DNA from: an uncultured Agathobaculum sp.
GTDB lineage: Bacteria > Bacillota > Clostridia > Oscillospirales > Butyricicoccaceae
Direction: 5' to 3'
Length of the DNA stretch: 64,000 nt
Assembly: GCA_934504345.1 (NCBI GenBank)
Contig: CAKSVR010000010.1
Span: forward strand, 1 to 64,000
Shown: piece after piece, positions 50,876-59,352 of the stretch
How positions within the stretch are numbered: the first letter of the stretch is position 1
How the letters are laid out: each line of letters starts with the position of its first letter
The notes under the pieces: model-generated
What the model was told of the DNA's origin: nothing
The model's input: only the letters and a program-made list of their open reading frames with translations
The model's database searches: none
Position numbers and translations under genes: made by a program

Positions 50876-51200
50876 TTATGATCTGGTGGTGACGGGCGGC
50901 TCGACTGGCCTTTCCATGCAGTTCTCCGGCGGGTTCATGGAGCAGTATTGGGGGAACGTATGTACCGGCGTGCAGAGAGGTGCAGGAGCAGGCGTTTCAG
51001 ACGGCGGACTTCATCGCGGAACCGGACAGGCGGTATGGCGTGCGGCTGAATGAAACGCTCGAATACCGCGGATACAAGGGCATTCTCGACTATGACAGGG
51101 AAACGAGAAACCGGGCGCAGAGAGATACGCACGGTTCGCTGCCTGCAAATAGAGAAAAACGGGAGAGGCTATGCCTCTCCCGTTCCTCTTAGGTTTGATT
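50876..51200 (+). pseudogene. unidentified coding remnants
   Basis: Open stretches here change frame and lack a start. One fragment (near 51041-51090) reads NETLEYRGYKGILDYDRET, which loosely resembles the N terminus of HicB-type antitoxins. The resemblance is weak and no partner toxin is present. Nothing is complete. Confidence 0.35.
51153..51186 (-). terminator. terminator facing the EIIA fragment
   Basis: ACGGGAGAGGC and GCCTCTCCCGT form a perfect 11-bp stem with a TAT loop. On the minus strand it is followed by TTTTTCTC, correctly placed to end the decayed EIIA gene. Confidence 0.8.
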
Positions 51201-51210
51201 GTGTCAAATG

Positions 51211-51420
51211 TAGTTACTTGATCTCTGCGAACATCGTTTCGAGCGCTTCCTCGTCCTCGAGCACCTCGCATACATGGGCGAGCAGATCGAGGTACGCCTT
51301 TTCGTCACCGAAGTCAACGCCGTCCGGGTATTGCAGCATGACAACGCCGGATTTCTTGACGGTGGATTTCTTTTCGCTCGTGCCGTGCGGGATGGCAACG
51401 CCCATGCACCGATATTCGGC
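51211..51420 (-). pseudogene. mannitol/fructose PTS EIIA remnant
   Basis: The minus-strand frame contains the EIIA active-site motif GVAIPHGTSE and the conserved DGVDFGDEKAYL. The latter runs directly into DLLAHVCEVLEDEEALETMF, so about ten central residues (normally VIGIAGKGDEH-like) are missing. The N-terminal half of the domain, before the IPHG motif, is absent. The remaining open frame is about 63 codons, so this is a gene fragment. Confidence 0.75.
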
Positions 51421-51582
51421 ATGACCATGCCGCTCACGCTGGCGTACCCATCCGTTACGGTCAATCCCGCACTGCTTGAGCCCGACCGGGCGCTCCTGCG
51501 CGATGCGGTGGAACGCCTGACCGGCACAGCGCGGACGGACACACCCGAAGAACCCTCCGCCGAGCCCAAGACCGAGGACGGA

Positions 51583-52421
51583 CTGCGCTATACCTGCCGC
51601 TTAACGCGCTCGATGGTAACTCACCACAACGCAAAACCCGTGCCATCTGCTGCGCGGTCGGCATTCTGGGCGGCGAGAGCGGCAGAACGCTCGAAAAGCT
51701 GCTCGAAAACGAGAATTTCCGGACGAAATTCCGCTTTGTTGCGGGTCAGACCCGCACGAATATCAAAATCATCGACCGGGTGGGCCGCACCAACACCGAC
51801 ATCAACGAGCCCGGCCTGACCGTCACCGCGGCGGACTTGGATGCGCTGCTGAACGACCTTCTGGCTGAGGTGAACGCAGGCGACATCGTGGTTCTGGCGG
51901 GCAGTCTGCCCAAGGGCGCACCGCAGGACACCTACCGCGTGTGGACGAGCGCGTGTAAGAACGCCGGTGCGCGGGTGTTCCTCGATGCGGACGGCGCTTT
52001 ACTGGCGGAAGGCTTAAAAGCCGCGCCGTATCTCATCAAGCCGAATGATGATGAGCTGTCGCGTCTGGCGGGCAGAAAATTGGAAACCATTGAAGAACTG
52101 ACCGCAGAGGGTCGCAAGCTGCTGGAAAGCGGCATCGAGCGGGTGGTCATCTCGCTGGGCGGCCGCGGTGCGCTGTATCTGCGCCGAGGCAGCACGATTT
52201 ACGCTGAGGGACTCAAGGTTCCGGTCGGCAGTACGGTCGGCGCGGGCGACAGCGTTGTTGCGGCGCTGGCCTATGCCGAGGAGCACGGTCTGTCCGAGGA
52301 GGAGGCGGTACGCCTTTCCACCGCCACGGGCGCGGCGAACGTCATGTGCAGCGGCACACAGGCCGCTGAGCGTTCGGTTATCGAAGAACTGCTCCCCAAA
52401 GTACGTTTTTCCAAGCGGTAA
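51583..52421 (+). pseudogene. decayed 1-phosphofructokinase (fruK-like)
   Basis: From about 51652 to the stop the frame is a good FruK: VGILGGESGRTLEKLL, TRTNIKIID, INEPG, VVLAGSLPKG, IKPNDDELSRL, VVISLGGRGALY and the catalytic STVGAGDSVVAAL. The N-terminal part is damaged. A LNALD relic of the usual LNPALD is visible near 51597, but about 30 residues with the GGKGxN substrate loop are missing and frames shift. A GTG at 51780 could start a 213-residue fragment, but without the substrate-binding N terminus activity is unlikely. It lies 43 bp upstream of the SorE-like gene. Confidence 0.75.
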
Positions 52422-52464
52422 TTACTGAAATCTATTGCCTAAGTGATAAAGGAGAGTTATCATT

Positions 52465-53733
52465 ATGAAAGCAAAGGCTGTACGTCTGCACGCCGCAAAC
52501 GATCTGCGGCTGGATACCTTTGAGCTGCCCGAGATCCGCGACGACGAGATTCTGGTCAAGGTCGTATCTGACAGCATCTGTATGTCCACCTACAAGTGCG
52601 CCATCCTCGGCACCGAGCACAAGCGCGTGCATCCCGATGTTGCCGAGCATCCGGCCATCATGGGCCACGAGTTCGCGGGCGATATTATCAAGGTGGGTGC
52701 CAAGCATCAGGAGCAGTTCAAGCCGGGCATGAAGTTCACGCTCCAGCCCGCGCTCAACTACAAGGGTACGATGTGGAGCCCCGGCTATTCCTACGAGTTC
52801 TTCGGCGGCGATGCGACCTACTGCATCATCCCAGCTGAGGTTATGGAGCTTGGCTGCCTGCTCGAGTACAAGGGCCGCGCATATTACGAAGCCTCGCTCG
52901 CAGAGCCGATGAGCTGCTCGATCGGCGCGTTCAATGCGGCCTATCACACCAAAATGGGCGTTTACCATCACGAAATGGGTATTAAAAAGGGCGGCAAGCT
53001 GGCTATTATGGCAGGCGCCGGTCCGATGGGTCTGGGTGCGCTGACGTATGCGCTGCATCGTGACGTCCGTCCGTCCATGGTCGTTGTGACCGATGTGAAC
53101 GAGGATCGTCTGGTACGCGCCGAGGCGCTGTTCCCGCCCGCAGAGGTCGAGGAAAAGGACGGCATTGAGCTGCACTTTGTCAACACCGGCAGGATGGAAA
53201 ATCCGGCGGCAGAGCTGCGTGCGCTGACCGGCGGCACGGGCTTTGACGATGTGTTCTGCTACGCACCGGTCGCGGCGGTCGTTGAGCTTTGCAGCGCGGT
53301 GCTCGGCCGCGATGGCTGCCTGAATTTCTTCGCCGGCCCGACCGACAAGCAGTTCAGCGCCAAGATGAATTTTTACGATGTACACTACAATTCCACGCAC
53401 GTTATGGGCACGACCGGCGGCAATACGGCGGATATGATCGAATCGCTCGAGCTGACCGCCTCCGGCCGCATCGATCCGGCTGTCATGGTGACGCATATCG
53501 GCGGTCTGGATGCTGCGGCGGAAACCACGCTCAACCTGCCCAAGATCCCGGGCGGCAAAAAGCTCATCTACACGCACCTGACCATGCCGCTCATCGCGCT
53601 GACCGAGCTGCGTGCAAAGGGTGCGGAGGATGCCCGCTTCACCGCGCTGGCCGACATTGTGGACGCACACAACGGCCTGTGGTGCCCGGAGGCGGAGGAA
53701 TATCTGCTGGCAAACTTTCAGCAGGAGGACTGA
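52465..53733 (+). CDS. zinc-type alcohol dehydrogenase, L-sorbose-1-phosphate reductase-like
   Basis: The 422-residue protein is a medium-chain dehydrogenase with an early VSDSICMSTYK segment, the GHEFAGDIIKVG motif and a nucleotide-binding AGAGPMGLGAL. Length and sequence style resemble SorE, which reduces L-sorbose-1-phosphate to glucitol-6-phosphate. Other polyol-phosphate dehydrogenases cannot be excluded. It is intact although the upstream PTS genes are decayed. A DeoR-type regulator begins 16 bp downstream. The start follows AAAGGAGAG. Confidence 0.78.
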   Translation: MKAKAVRLHAANDLRLDTFELPEIRDDEILVKVVSDSICMSTYKCAILGTEHKRVHPDVAEHPAIMGHEFAGDIIKVGAKHQEQFKPGMKFTLQPALNYKGTMWSPGYSYEFFGGDATYCIIPAEVMELGCLLEYKGRAYYEASLAEPMSCSIGAFNAAYHTKMGVYHHEMGIKKGGKLAIMAGAGPMGLGALTYALHRDVRPSMVVVTDVNEDRLVRAEALFPPAEVEEKDGIELHFVNTGRMENPAAELRALTGGTGFDDVFCYAPVAAVVELCSAVLGRDGCLNFFAGPTDKQFSAKMNFYDVHYNSTHVMGTTGGNTADMIESLELTASGRIDPAVMVTHIGGLDAAAETTLNLPKIPGGKKLIYTHLTMPLIALTELRAKGAEDARFTALADIVDAHNGLWCPEAEEYLLANFQQED

Positions 53734-53749
53734 CAGGAGGAATCAACCC

Positions 53750-54502
53750 ATGGAACAACGCCGCAATGCCATTGTACAGCTCGTCAACCGCGAGGGCAGC
53801 CTGAGCTTCGCCCAGCTCAAGCAGGCTTTCCCGTCGGTGTCCGAAATGACACTGCGTACCGACCTGAAAGCGCTCGATCAGGCGCGGCGGGTCGTGCGCG
53901 TACACGGCGGCGTAAAGTCCGTGGAGGTGGTCGTCGGCACGGACGACCAGCTCAGCCTGCGTACCGCGCGCAACGCTGAGGCCAAGCAGATCATCGCCCA
54001 AAAGGCGGCGGCGCTGGTGCGCCCGAACACCACGGTGTTTCTGGATTCCGGCAGCACTGCGACGGCGGCAGCGCGCTGTATGCCGGATGAACCCATGCTG
54101 ATATTCACGAGCGGGCTGACCTGTGCGATTGAACTCGCGCGGCTGGAAAAGCCCAAGGTGACCATCCCCGGCGGCACGCTCAACCGATTCAGCCACAGCG
54201 TGTGCGGCGTGCGCGGCATTCAGGAGCTGGAGGGCGTGCATTTCGACCTGCTGCTGCTCGGCGTGACGAGTTACAGCCCGGAAACCGGTTTTTCATGCGG
54301 CGTGGAGGAGGAGGCCATCCTCAAGCAGACCGTTCTGCGCCGCGCGGAGCACGTTGCCGTGCTGCTGGATTCGTCCAAGCTCGACCGGCAGAGCACGTTC
54401 CGCATCTGCGGGCTGGATGAGGTGGATACCATCGTGTCGGACGGCAGACTGCCGAAGGAATTTCTGGAAAAGTGCAGAGAGCACGGCGTGGCTGTGCTGT
54501 AA
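53750..54502 (+). CDS. DeoR/GlpR family transcriptional regulator
   Basis: The 250-residue repressor has an N-terminal winged HTH (RRNAIVQLVNREGSLSFAQLKQAF..SEMTLRTDLKALD, then RVHGGVKSV) and a C-terminal sugar-phosphate-binding DeoRC domain (VFLDSGSTATAAAR, GLSC-like CGVEEEAILKQ and VLLDSSKLDR). Such regulators respond to phosphorylated sugars. It follows the SorE-like gene behind AGGAGG and presumably controls this polyol locus. Confidence 0.93.
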   Translation: MEQRRNAIVQLVNREGSLSFAQLKQAFPSVSEMTLRTDLKALDQARRVVRVHGGVKSVEVVVGTDDQLSLRTARNAEAKQIIAQKAAALVRPNTTVFLDSGSTATAAARCMPDEPMLIFTSGLTCAIELARLEKPKVTIPGGTLNRFSHSVCGVRGIQELEGVHFDLLLLGVTSYSPETGFSCGVEEEAILKQTVLRRAEHVAVLLDSSKLDRQSTFRICGLDEVDTIVSDGRLPKEFLEKCREHGVAVL

Positions 54503-54505
54503 AAA

Positions 54506-54545
54506 ATTCCCGTCTGTTTATCCGAAACAGACGGGAGTTTTTCTG
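54506..54545 (+). terminator. terminator after the DeoR gene
   Basis: TTCCCGTCTGTTT and AAACAGACGGGAG form a stem followed by TTTTTCTG. A second TCTGTCTGTTTCGG segment follows and may extend alternative pairing. Confidence 0.88.
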
Positions 54546-54627
54546 TCTGTTTCGGATTTTTTATCGCCAAATCCGTCGATTTGTGCTATCCTTATATAAG
54601 ACACCATAGAGAACGGGGAGCGCGAGC

Positions 54628-56964
54628 ATGACATTAAAGGATTTGGAGATCGGAAAAAGTGCAGTGATACGGCGTGTTGGCGGCGAAGGCGCACTTCGGC
54701 AGCATTTTCTGGACATGGGCATCATTCCCGGCGCGGAAGTGACGATGGTAAAGCTGGCGCCGATGGGCGATCCCATGGAGCTGCAGATACACGGGTATGA
54801 ACTGACACTGCGGCTGGCGGAGGCCAGTCAGATCACCATTGAGGAGATAAACGAGCGAAGCCAGCTGCACAAACGCATCAGCTGTGTAAAGGATTCGGCG
54901 CATCCGGGTCTGGGCGAGGAGGGAAAATACCATTCCCGCGAAACCGAGCATCCTCTGCCGGAGGGCACCAGGCTGACCTATGCGCTGGTAGGCAACCAGA
55001 ACTGCGGCAAGACCACCCTGTTCAATCAGCTGACCGGCTCGAATCAGCACGTCGGCAATTTTCCGGGCGTGACGGTGGACCGCAAATCCGGTTCGATCAA
55101 GGGCTATCCGAACACCGAGGTGACCGACCTGCCGGGTATTTATTCCATGTCCCCGTACAGCAGCGAGGAGATCGTTTCGCGTAATTTCGTGCTGGACGAG
55201 CATCCCAAGGCCATCATCAACATCCTCGATGCCACCAACATCGAGCGCAATCTGTATCTGACCATGCAGCTGCTGGAAATGGACATCCCGATGGTCGTTG
55301 CGCTCAACATGATGGACGAGGTGCTCGGCAATCAGGGCGTGATCGACATAAACGGCATGGAGGCGCTTCTGGGCGTTCCGGTCGTTCCCATCTCGGCGGC
55401 GAAAAACGAGGGCGTGGACGAGCTGGTCAAGCACGCGATACACATCGCTAAATATCAGGAGCACCCACTCCGGCAGGATTTCTGCGATAAGACCGACCAT
55501 GACGGTTCGGTGCATCGCTGCATCCACGCTGTCATCCATCTGATCGAGGACCACGCGGAGGCGGCGGGCATCCCGGTCCGCTTTGCGGCGACCAAGGCCA
55601 TCGAGGGCGATCCGCTCATTCTGGAGCAGCTCAAACTGGATAAAAACGAAACGGAAATGCTCGAGCATATTGTGCAGCAGATGGAAACCGAGCGTAAGGT
55701 GGACCGGAGCGCGGCCATTGCCGATATGCGCTTTGACTTTATCGAGCGGCTGTGCGAGCAGACCGTCACCAAGCCGAAGGAGAGCCGGGAACGCATCCGC
55801 AGCGAAAAGATCGACAAGGTTCTGACCGGAAAATACACCGCGATACCGTGTTTTGTGGGCATCATGGTGCTGGTGTTCTATCTGACGTTCAATGTCATCG
55901 GCGCATGGATGCAGAATATACTCGAGATCGGCATCGACAAGCTCACGGCACTGGCGGATACCGCCCTGACAGCCGCCCATGTGAACAGCGCCATGCACAG
56001 CCTTGTCATCAACGGCATTTTCACCGGTGTCGGCAGTGTGCTGAGCTTTCTCCCCATCATCGTCACGCTGTTCTTCTTCCTCTCGATGATGGAGGACAGC
56101 GGCTACATCGCGCGTGTGGCTTTCGTCATGGACAAGCTGCTGCGTAAGATCGGCCTTTCCGGCCGCAGCATCGTGCCCATGCTCATCGGCTTCGGCTGCA
56201 CGGTCCCGGCTGTCATGGCGACACGCACGCTGACCAGTGAGCGCGACCGCAAAATGACCATCCTGCTGACGCCGTTCATGAGCTGCACGGCAAAGCTGCC
56301 CATCTACTCGTTCTTCGTCAGCACGTTTTTCCCGGGCCGCGGCGGACTGATCATGTCCGGTCTGTATGTGCTCGGCATTGCCGTCGGCATTCTGGCGGCG
56401 CTGCTGTACAACGGAACGCTTTTCAAGGGCGAACCGGTCCCGTTTGTGATGGAGCTGCCCAACTATCGTCTGCCGGGCGCCAAAAATGTGCTCCAGCTGC
56501 TGTGGGAAAAGGCAAAGGATTTCCTCCAGAGAGCGTTTACCGTTATTTTTCTGGCCACGATCGTGGTATGGTTCCTGCAGAGCTTTGACACGCATCTGAA
56601 TCTGGTGCTGGATTCCTCGGACAGCATTCTGGCGATGATCGCCGGCTGGCTGGTGCCGCTGTTCCGTCCGATCGGCATGGGCGACTGGCGCATCTGCACC
56701 GCGCTCATCACCGGCTTTATGGCAAAGGAGAGCGTGGTTTCGACCCTCGGCGTGCTGTTCGGCGGGAGCATCAGCACGGCGCTGTCGGCTGCGGCGGCGG
56801 CCTCCATGCTGGTGTTCAGCCTGCTGTATACGCCCTGCGTTGCCGCCATCGCTTCCATCCGCCGCGAGCTGGGCGCCCGATGGGCGGTCATCGTTGTCGC
56901 ATGGCAGTGCATTATCGCATGGTGCGCGGCATGGATCGTGCATATGCTCGGGATGCTGCTGTAA
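54628..56964 (+). CDS. feoB: fused ferrous iron transport protein FeoA-FeoB
   Basis: The 778-residue protein joins an N-terminal FeoA SH3-like domain (about residues 1-75: LKDLEIGKSAVIRRV..HFLDMGIIPGAEV) to a full FeoB. The GTPase domain shows G1 GNQNCGKTT (from Gly122), the GVTVD switch, G3 DLPGIYS and G4 NMMDE. Two GATE regions (GFGCTVPAV..TPFMSCTAKLPIY and the C-terminal MAKESVVSTLG..TPCVAAIASI) complete the Fe2+ channel. It imports ferrous iron across the membrane. It is transcribed alone. No clear Fur site was seen upstream, though a TATATAAG-type -10 lies near 54592. Confidence 0.95.
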   Translation: MTLKDLEIGKSAVIRRVGGEGALRQHFLDMGIIPGAEVTMVKLAPMGDPMELQIHGYELTLRLAEASQITIEEINERSQLHKRISCVKDSAHPGLGEEGKYHSRETEHPLPEGTRLTYALVGNQNCGKTTLFNQLTGSNQHVGNFPGVTVDRKSGSIKGYPNTEVTDLPGIYSMSPYSSEEIVSRNFVLDEHPKAIINILDATNIERNLYLTMQLLEMDIPMVVALNMMDEVLGNQGVIDINGMEALLGVPVVPISAAKNEGVDELVKHAIHIAKYQEHPLRQDFCDKTDHDGSVHRCIHAVIHLIEDHAEAAGIPVRFAATKAIEGDPLILEQLKLDKNETEMLEHIVQQMETERKVDRSAAIADMRFDFIERLCEQTVTKPKESRERIRSEKIDKVLTGKYTAIPCFVGIMVLVFYLTFNVIGAWMQNILEIGIDKLTALADTALTAAHVNSAMHSLVINGIFTGVGSVLSFLPIIVTLFFFLSMMEDSGYIARVAFVMDKLLRKIGLSGRSIVPMLIGFGCTVPAVMATRTLTSERDRKMTILLTPFMSCTAKLPIYSFFVSTFFPGRGGLIMSGLYVLGIAVGILAALLYNGTLFKGEPVPFVMELPNYRLPGAKNVLQLLWEKAKDFLQRAFTVIFLATIVVWFLQSFDTHLNLVLDSSDSILAMIAGWLVPLFRPIGMGDWRICTALITGFMAKESVVSTLGVLFGGSISTALSAAAAASMLVFSLLYTPCVAAIASIRRELGARWAVIVVAWQCIIAWCAAWIVHMLGMLL

Positions 56965-56974
56965 ACGGACAAGA

Positions 56975-57019
56975 ACAACGCAGACAGTGCCTGCATGGGC
57001 TGTCTGCGTTGTCTGTTTC
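56975..57019 (+). terminator. terminator of feoAB
   Basis: ACAACGCAGACAG and CTGTCTGCGTTGT form a perfect 13-bp stem with a loop of about 12 nt and CTGTTTCT after it, about 11 bases beyond the stop codon. Confidence 0.82.
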
Positions 57020-57372
57020 TGCAAGGGTTTTATCGTGAGTATAAATTCTCCTGAGAACTATAATATATTGCTCTTGTTTTTTTATTTCGCAGGTTCATAA
57101 CAGGAATTGCCGAAAGGGAGAAAAGAGGAGTGCAATACAGGCTTTTCGGTATGCGCCTGAGCATTATGGCGGTCAGTCCGCAGCCATCTGCGACGGATGC
57201 TCCAAGACCATGGCTATCACGATGCTCGGCGGTATCGTTTCATTTGTGCGCCGCGGCGTATTCTCCATCTATTTTACGCTGTTCGGACTGGCCGCGCCGT
57301 GACCGCCGAGCAGGCGCTCAATGGGGTAAAGGCCGCAGAGTATTGGGAAATGGCAAAATACAGTGCTGCATA

Positions 57373-57404
57373 AAAAATCCCCTGACATTGTCAGGGGATT
57401 TTTG
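57373..57404. terminator. bidirectional terminator
   Basis: AAAAATCCCCTGAC and GTCAGGGGATTTTT form a perfect stem around ATT with A and T runs. It serves the decayed plus-strand stretch and may also terminate mgtE from the other side. Confidence 0.85.
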
Positions 57405-57457
57405 CTGTCTGTTTACTCGTTCAGCAGCTTTTCCTCGTTTCACGATATTTTATCCGT

Positions 57458-58852
57458 TCATCCTATTCCCAGCACTCGAATCAGCATCACCCACGCGAGT
57501 CCGTAATACGTCACGACGGCGACCAGATCGTTGATCGTGGTGATGAGCGGGCCGGAAGCGACAGCCGGGTCAATCTTGATCTTATGGAACAGGAGGGGCA
57601 CCAGCGTGCCGACCAGACTGGAAATGACGATCGCGACGAGCAGCGAAATGCCGACACAGCCCGAGATAAGGAATGCATTCCCGAACGAATAGCCCTTGAA
57701 CAGCGCGATATACACGCCGAGAAAAACGAGCGCCATCACGCCGAGCAGCGCACCGTTGCAGGAGCCGACCTTCATTTCCTTGAACGTCAGGTGCAGCTTG
57801 TCCCGAGCGCTGAGGTTTTCATCCATCAGCACGCGGATGGTGACTGCCAGCGACTGTGTGCCGACGTTGCCGGCCATATCGAGGATGAGCGACTGGAAGC
57901 AGATAACGACCGGCAGCACGGCCACAACGCCCTCAAACGCGCCGACAACGGTCGAAACGCCCATCCCGAGGAACAGCAGGATGATAAGCCACGGCAGGCG
58001 CTTTTTCATGCTCTCTTTCGTGGTTTCGTTCAGGTCCTCCTCGGCGGACAGACCGGCCAGCTTTGCATAATCCTCGCCCAGCTCGTCATCAACGGCCTCG
58101 ACAACGTCCTGTGCGGTGATGATGCCGATGATCCTCTTGTCCTTATTCAGCACCGGGAGCGAATCCTCGGCGTAATCCTTGATTTTTTCGATGCTTTCCG
58201 AAATCTTCTCGTGGTCGAGCAGGTAGGGATACGCATAGCTGATGATCGAATCCAGCGGGACGTTTTCGCGGGCTACGATAAGGTCCTTCAGGTCAATGGC
58301 GCCGCAGAAGCGATTGTGGTTATCGACCACATAAATGGTCGCGATGTTGTCGTTCTCACCGGCCTGCCGCACCAGCTCGTGCATGGCCTGCCGGATGGTC
58401 AGATTCTGCCGGATGCAGATGTAGTTGGTGGTGATAAGACTGCCGACCTCGTCATCGTCATAGGAGTTGATGAGCAGGATGGCGGTCTTGGTCTGGTCGT
58501 CGATCATCGGGCGCAGCTTCACTTTTACGCTCTCGTCGATGCTCTCCCACAGATCGACCGCATCGTCGGCATCCATTTCGTTGATGATGGCGGCCAGCTT
58601 GTCAATGCCGATCTCGTCCACATATTCGGCCGGGTCGTCGATGTAGGAGATGATCTCGGCCAGCCATTCGGCATCCAGTGCGCTGTACAGCAGGCTGCGC
58701 TCGGCGCGGCTCAGATAGTTCAGACTTTGTGCAAGGTCGTTGCCGTGGTAATCGCGCAGCTGCTCCCGCATTTCATCGATGGAGTGCGAGAAGCGGATGA
58801 TCTTTACAATCTCCTCCGCAAAGACCGGTTCTTTTAATGCTTCTTTCCGCAT
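57458..58852 (-). CDS. mgtE: MgtE-type magnesium transporter
   Basis: The 464-residue protein has the N-terminal helical domain, two CBS domains (about residues 130-255, including ARENVPLDSIISYAYPYL and LPVLNKDKRIIGIITAQDVVEAVDDE) and five C-terminal membrane segments. The pore signature LDMAGNVGTQSLAV is present. MgtE is a Mg2+ channel gated by Mg2+ binding to its cytosolic domain. The ATG at 58852 follows GGAAGGAGGC and fits better than the upstream in-frame start. A 28-codon ORF precedes it in a leader of about 226 nt; no M-box riboswitch is recognisable. Confidence 0.94.
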   Translation of the reverse strand: MRKEALKEPVFAEEIVKIIRFSHSIDEMREQLRDYHGNDLAQSLNYLSRAERSLLYSALDAEWLAEIISYIDDPAEYVDEIGIDKLAAIINEMDADDAVDLWESIDESVKVKLRPMIDDQTKTAILLINSYDDDEVGSLITTNYICIRQNLTIRQAMHELVRQAGENDNIATIYVVDNHNRFCGAIDLKDLIVARENVPLDSIISYAYPYLLDHEKISESIEKIKDYAEDSLPVLNKDKRIIGIITAQDVVEAVDDELGEDYAKLAGLSAEEDLNETTKESMKKRLPWLIILLFLGMGVSTVVGAFEGVVAVLPVVICFQSLILDMAGNVGTQSLAVTIRVLMDENLSARDKLHLTFKEMKVGSCNGALLGVMALVFLGVYIALFKGYSFGNAFLISGCVGISLLVAIVISSLVGTLVPLLFHKIKIDPAVASGPLITTINDLVAVVTYYGLAWVMLIRVLGIG

Positions 58853-58963
58853 GATAAGCCTCCTTCCGCCCGAAAAAAGGGCGCAAAAAATCCACCGTAA
58901 CAGATACAGTGACACAAACATCAGTTGTGGACTTGTTCATCACGATGGAGGAAGGCACAGCGG
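58853..58963 (-). promoter_or_regulatory. mgtE leader between the upstream ORF and mgtE
   Basis: The segment contains a T-run, then a short hairpin CGCCC..GGGCG (plus 58868-58884) immediately before the mgtE ribosome site. A GCCTTCCTCC stretch (plus 58947-58956) could pair in part with the ribosome site GGAAGGAGG. This geometry suits translation-dependent control of mgtE. Confidence 0.45.
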
Positions 58964-59050
58964 TTATTTCAAAAGGGGGAGCGCACGGACACCGGAAGCG
59001 CGGTCTGTATCCATCGTTGTATGTACATTTCGTCTGTCACAACTGTCCAT
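58964..59050 (-). CDS. 28-codon upstream ORF of mgtE
   Basis: The ORF starts at 59050 with an excellent ribosome site (AAAGGAGG, eight bases before ATG). It lies about 28 nt after the predicted transcription start of the mgtE message. It encodes a peptide beginning MDSCDRRNVHTTMDTD and ending VRALPLLK. It is hydrophilic, has no signal peptide and is too short for a known domain. Position and translation signals suggest a regulatory leader peptide whose translation state affects mgtE, in the manner of leader ORFs of other Mg2+ transporter genes. Confidence 0.6.
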   Translation of the reverse strand: MDSCDRRNVHTTMDTDRASGVRALPLLK

Positions 59051-59084
59051 AGGGCTTGCCTCCTTTGTTGTTTTTTTCGCAATG

Positions 59085-59113
59085 ATTATAACACGCACAA
59101 ACCGGAGTTTCAA
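59085..59113 (-). promoter_or_regulatory. sigma-A promoter of the leader ORF-mgtE transcript
   Basis: On the minus strand, TTGAAA (plus 59108-59113) and TATAAT (plus 59085-59090) are 17 bp apart. The start would be near 59078. Confidence 0.78.
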
Positions 59114-59352
59114 GAGGATTTTCGCACTTTTTACAATGGAAAGCAATGGGATTGCAACGGTATCCCATCCGCAGGGCACAGAAAGACCCTATTTGCAGAC
59201 AGTCGGAGCGACTGCCTGCAAATAGGGCTTTTCGTATGCAAAATCGGGAGCGCACCTGTTCGTGTCTGCGCTCCGGTCGATGGACAGTGTCCGCACGGCC
59301 TCGGACCGGCTGCCCGGATTTTTGTGCGTTATACAGAAAAAGCGGCCTGTCA
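59114..59352. other. spacer between mgtE promoter and LacI gene
   Basis: No gene is supported. The stretch carries the LacI terminator and a weaker hairpin around 59250-59275 (GGAGCGCA with TGCGCTCC). Confidence 0.5.
59187..59232 (-). terminator. long terminator hairpin after the LacI gene
   Basis: CCCTATTTGCAG (from 59191) pairs with CTGCAAATAGGG, and the pairing continues inward with CAGTCG/CGACTG around a GAGC loop. The stem is about 19 bp with one mismatch and has AGAAAG/CTTTTC flanks. It lies about 120 bp past the LacI stop. Confidence 0.7.

Larger units (their letters stand above)
56965..57457. other. spacer with terminators and unidentified remnants
   Basis: Between feoB and mgtE lie the feoB terminator, a stretch of broken reading frames (57121-57372) and a second terminator. 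One frame reads CDGCSKTMAITMLGGIVSFV and another ends NGVKAAEYWEMAKYSAA, but they do not join and I cannot assign a family. Confidence 0.5.

Noticed and set aside
50980..51192. A HicB-type antitoxin gene
   Set aside because: Only about 20 residues loosely resemble HicB, there is no good start, and no HicA-like ORF is adjacent.
51780..52421. Treating the fruK-like frame as an intact gene starting at GTG 51780
   Set aside because: The frame homologous to FruK extends upstream to about 51652 without a start, the N-terminal substrate loop is deleted and relics are out of frame, so a pseudogene call fits better.
54634..57024. 796-codon minus-strand frame opposite feoAB
   Set aside because: It is the shadow of an unmistakable FeoAB fusion; the translation has no recognisable domain and no ribosome site.
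57121..57372. A small FeoB-associated or membrane protein gene after feoAB
   Set aside because: The readable pieces are in different frames and end at internal stops; no family could be assigned.
58853..59078. An M-box (ykoK) magnesium riboswitch before mgtE
   Set aside because: I could not find the conserved M-box core in the leader, and a well-translated short ORF occupies most of it. A covariance search would settle this.
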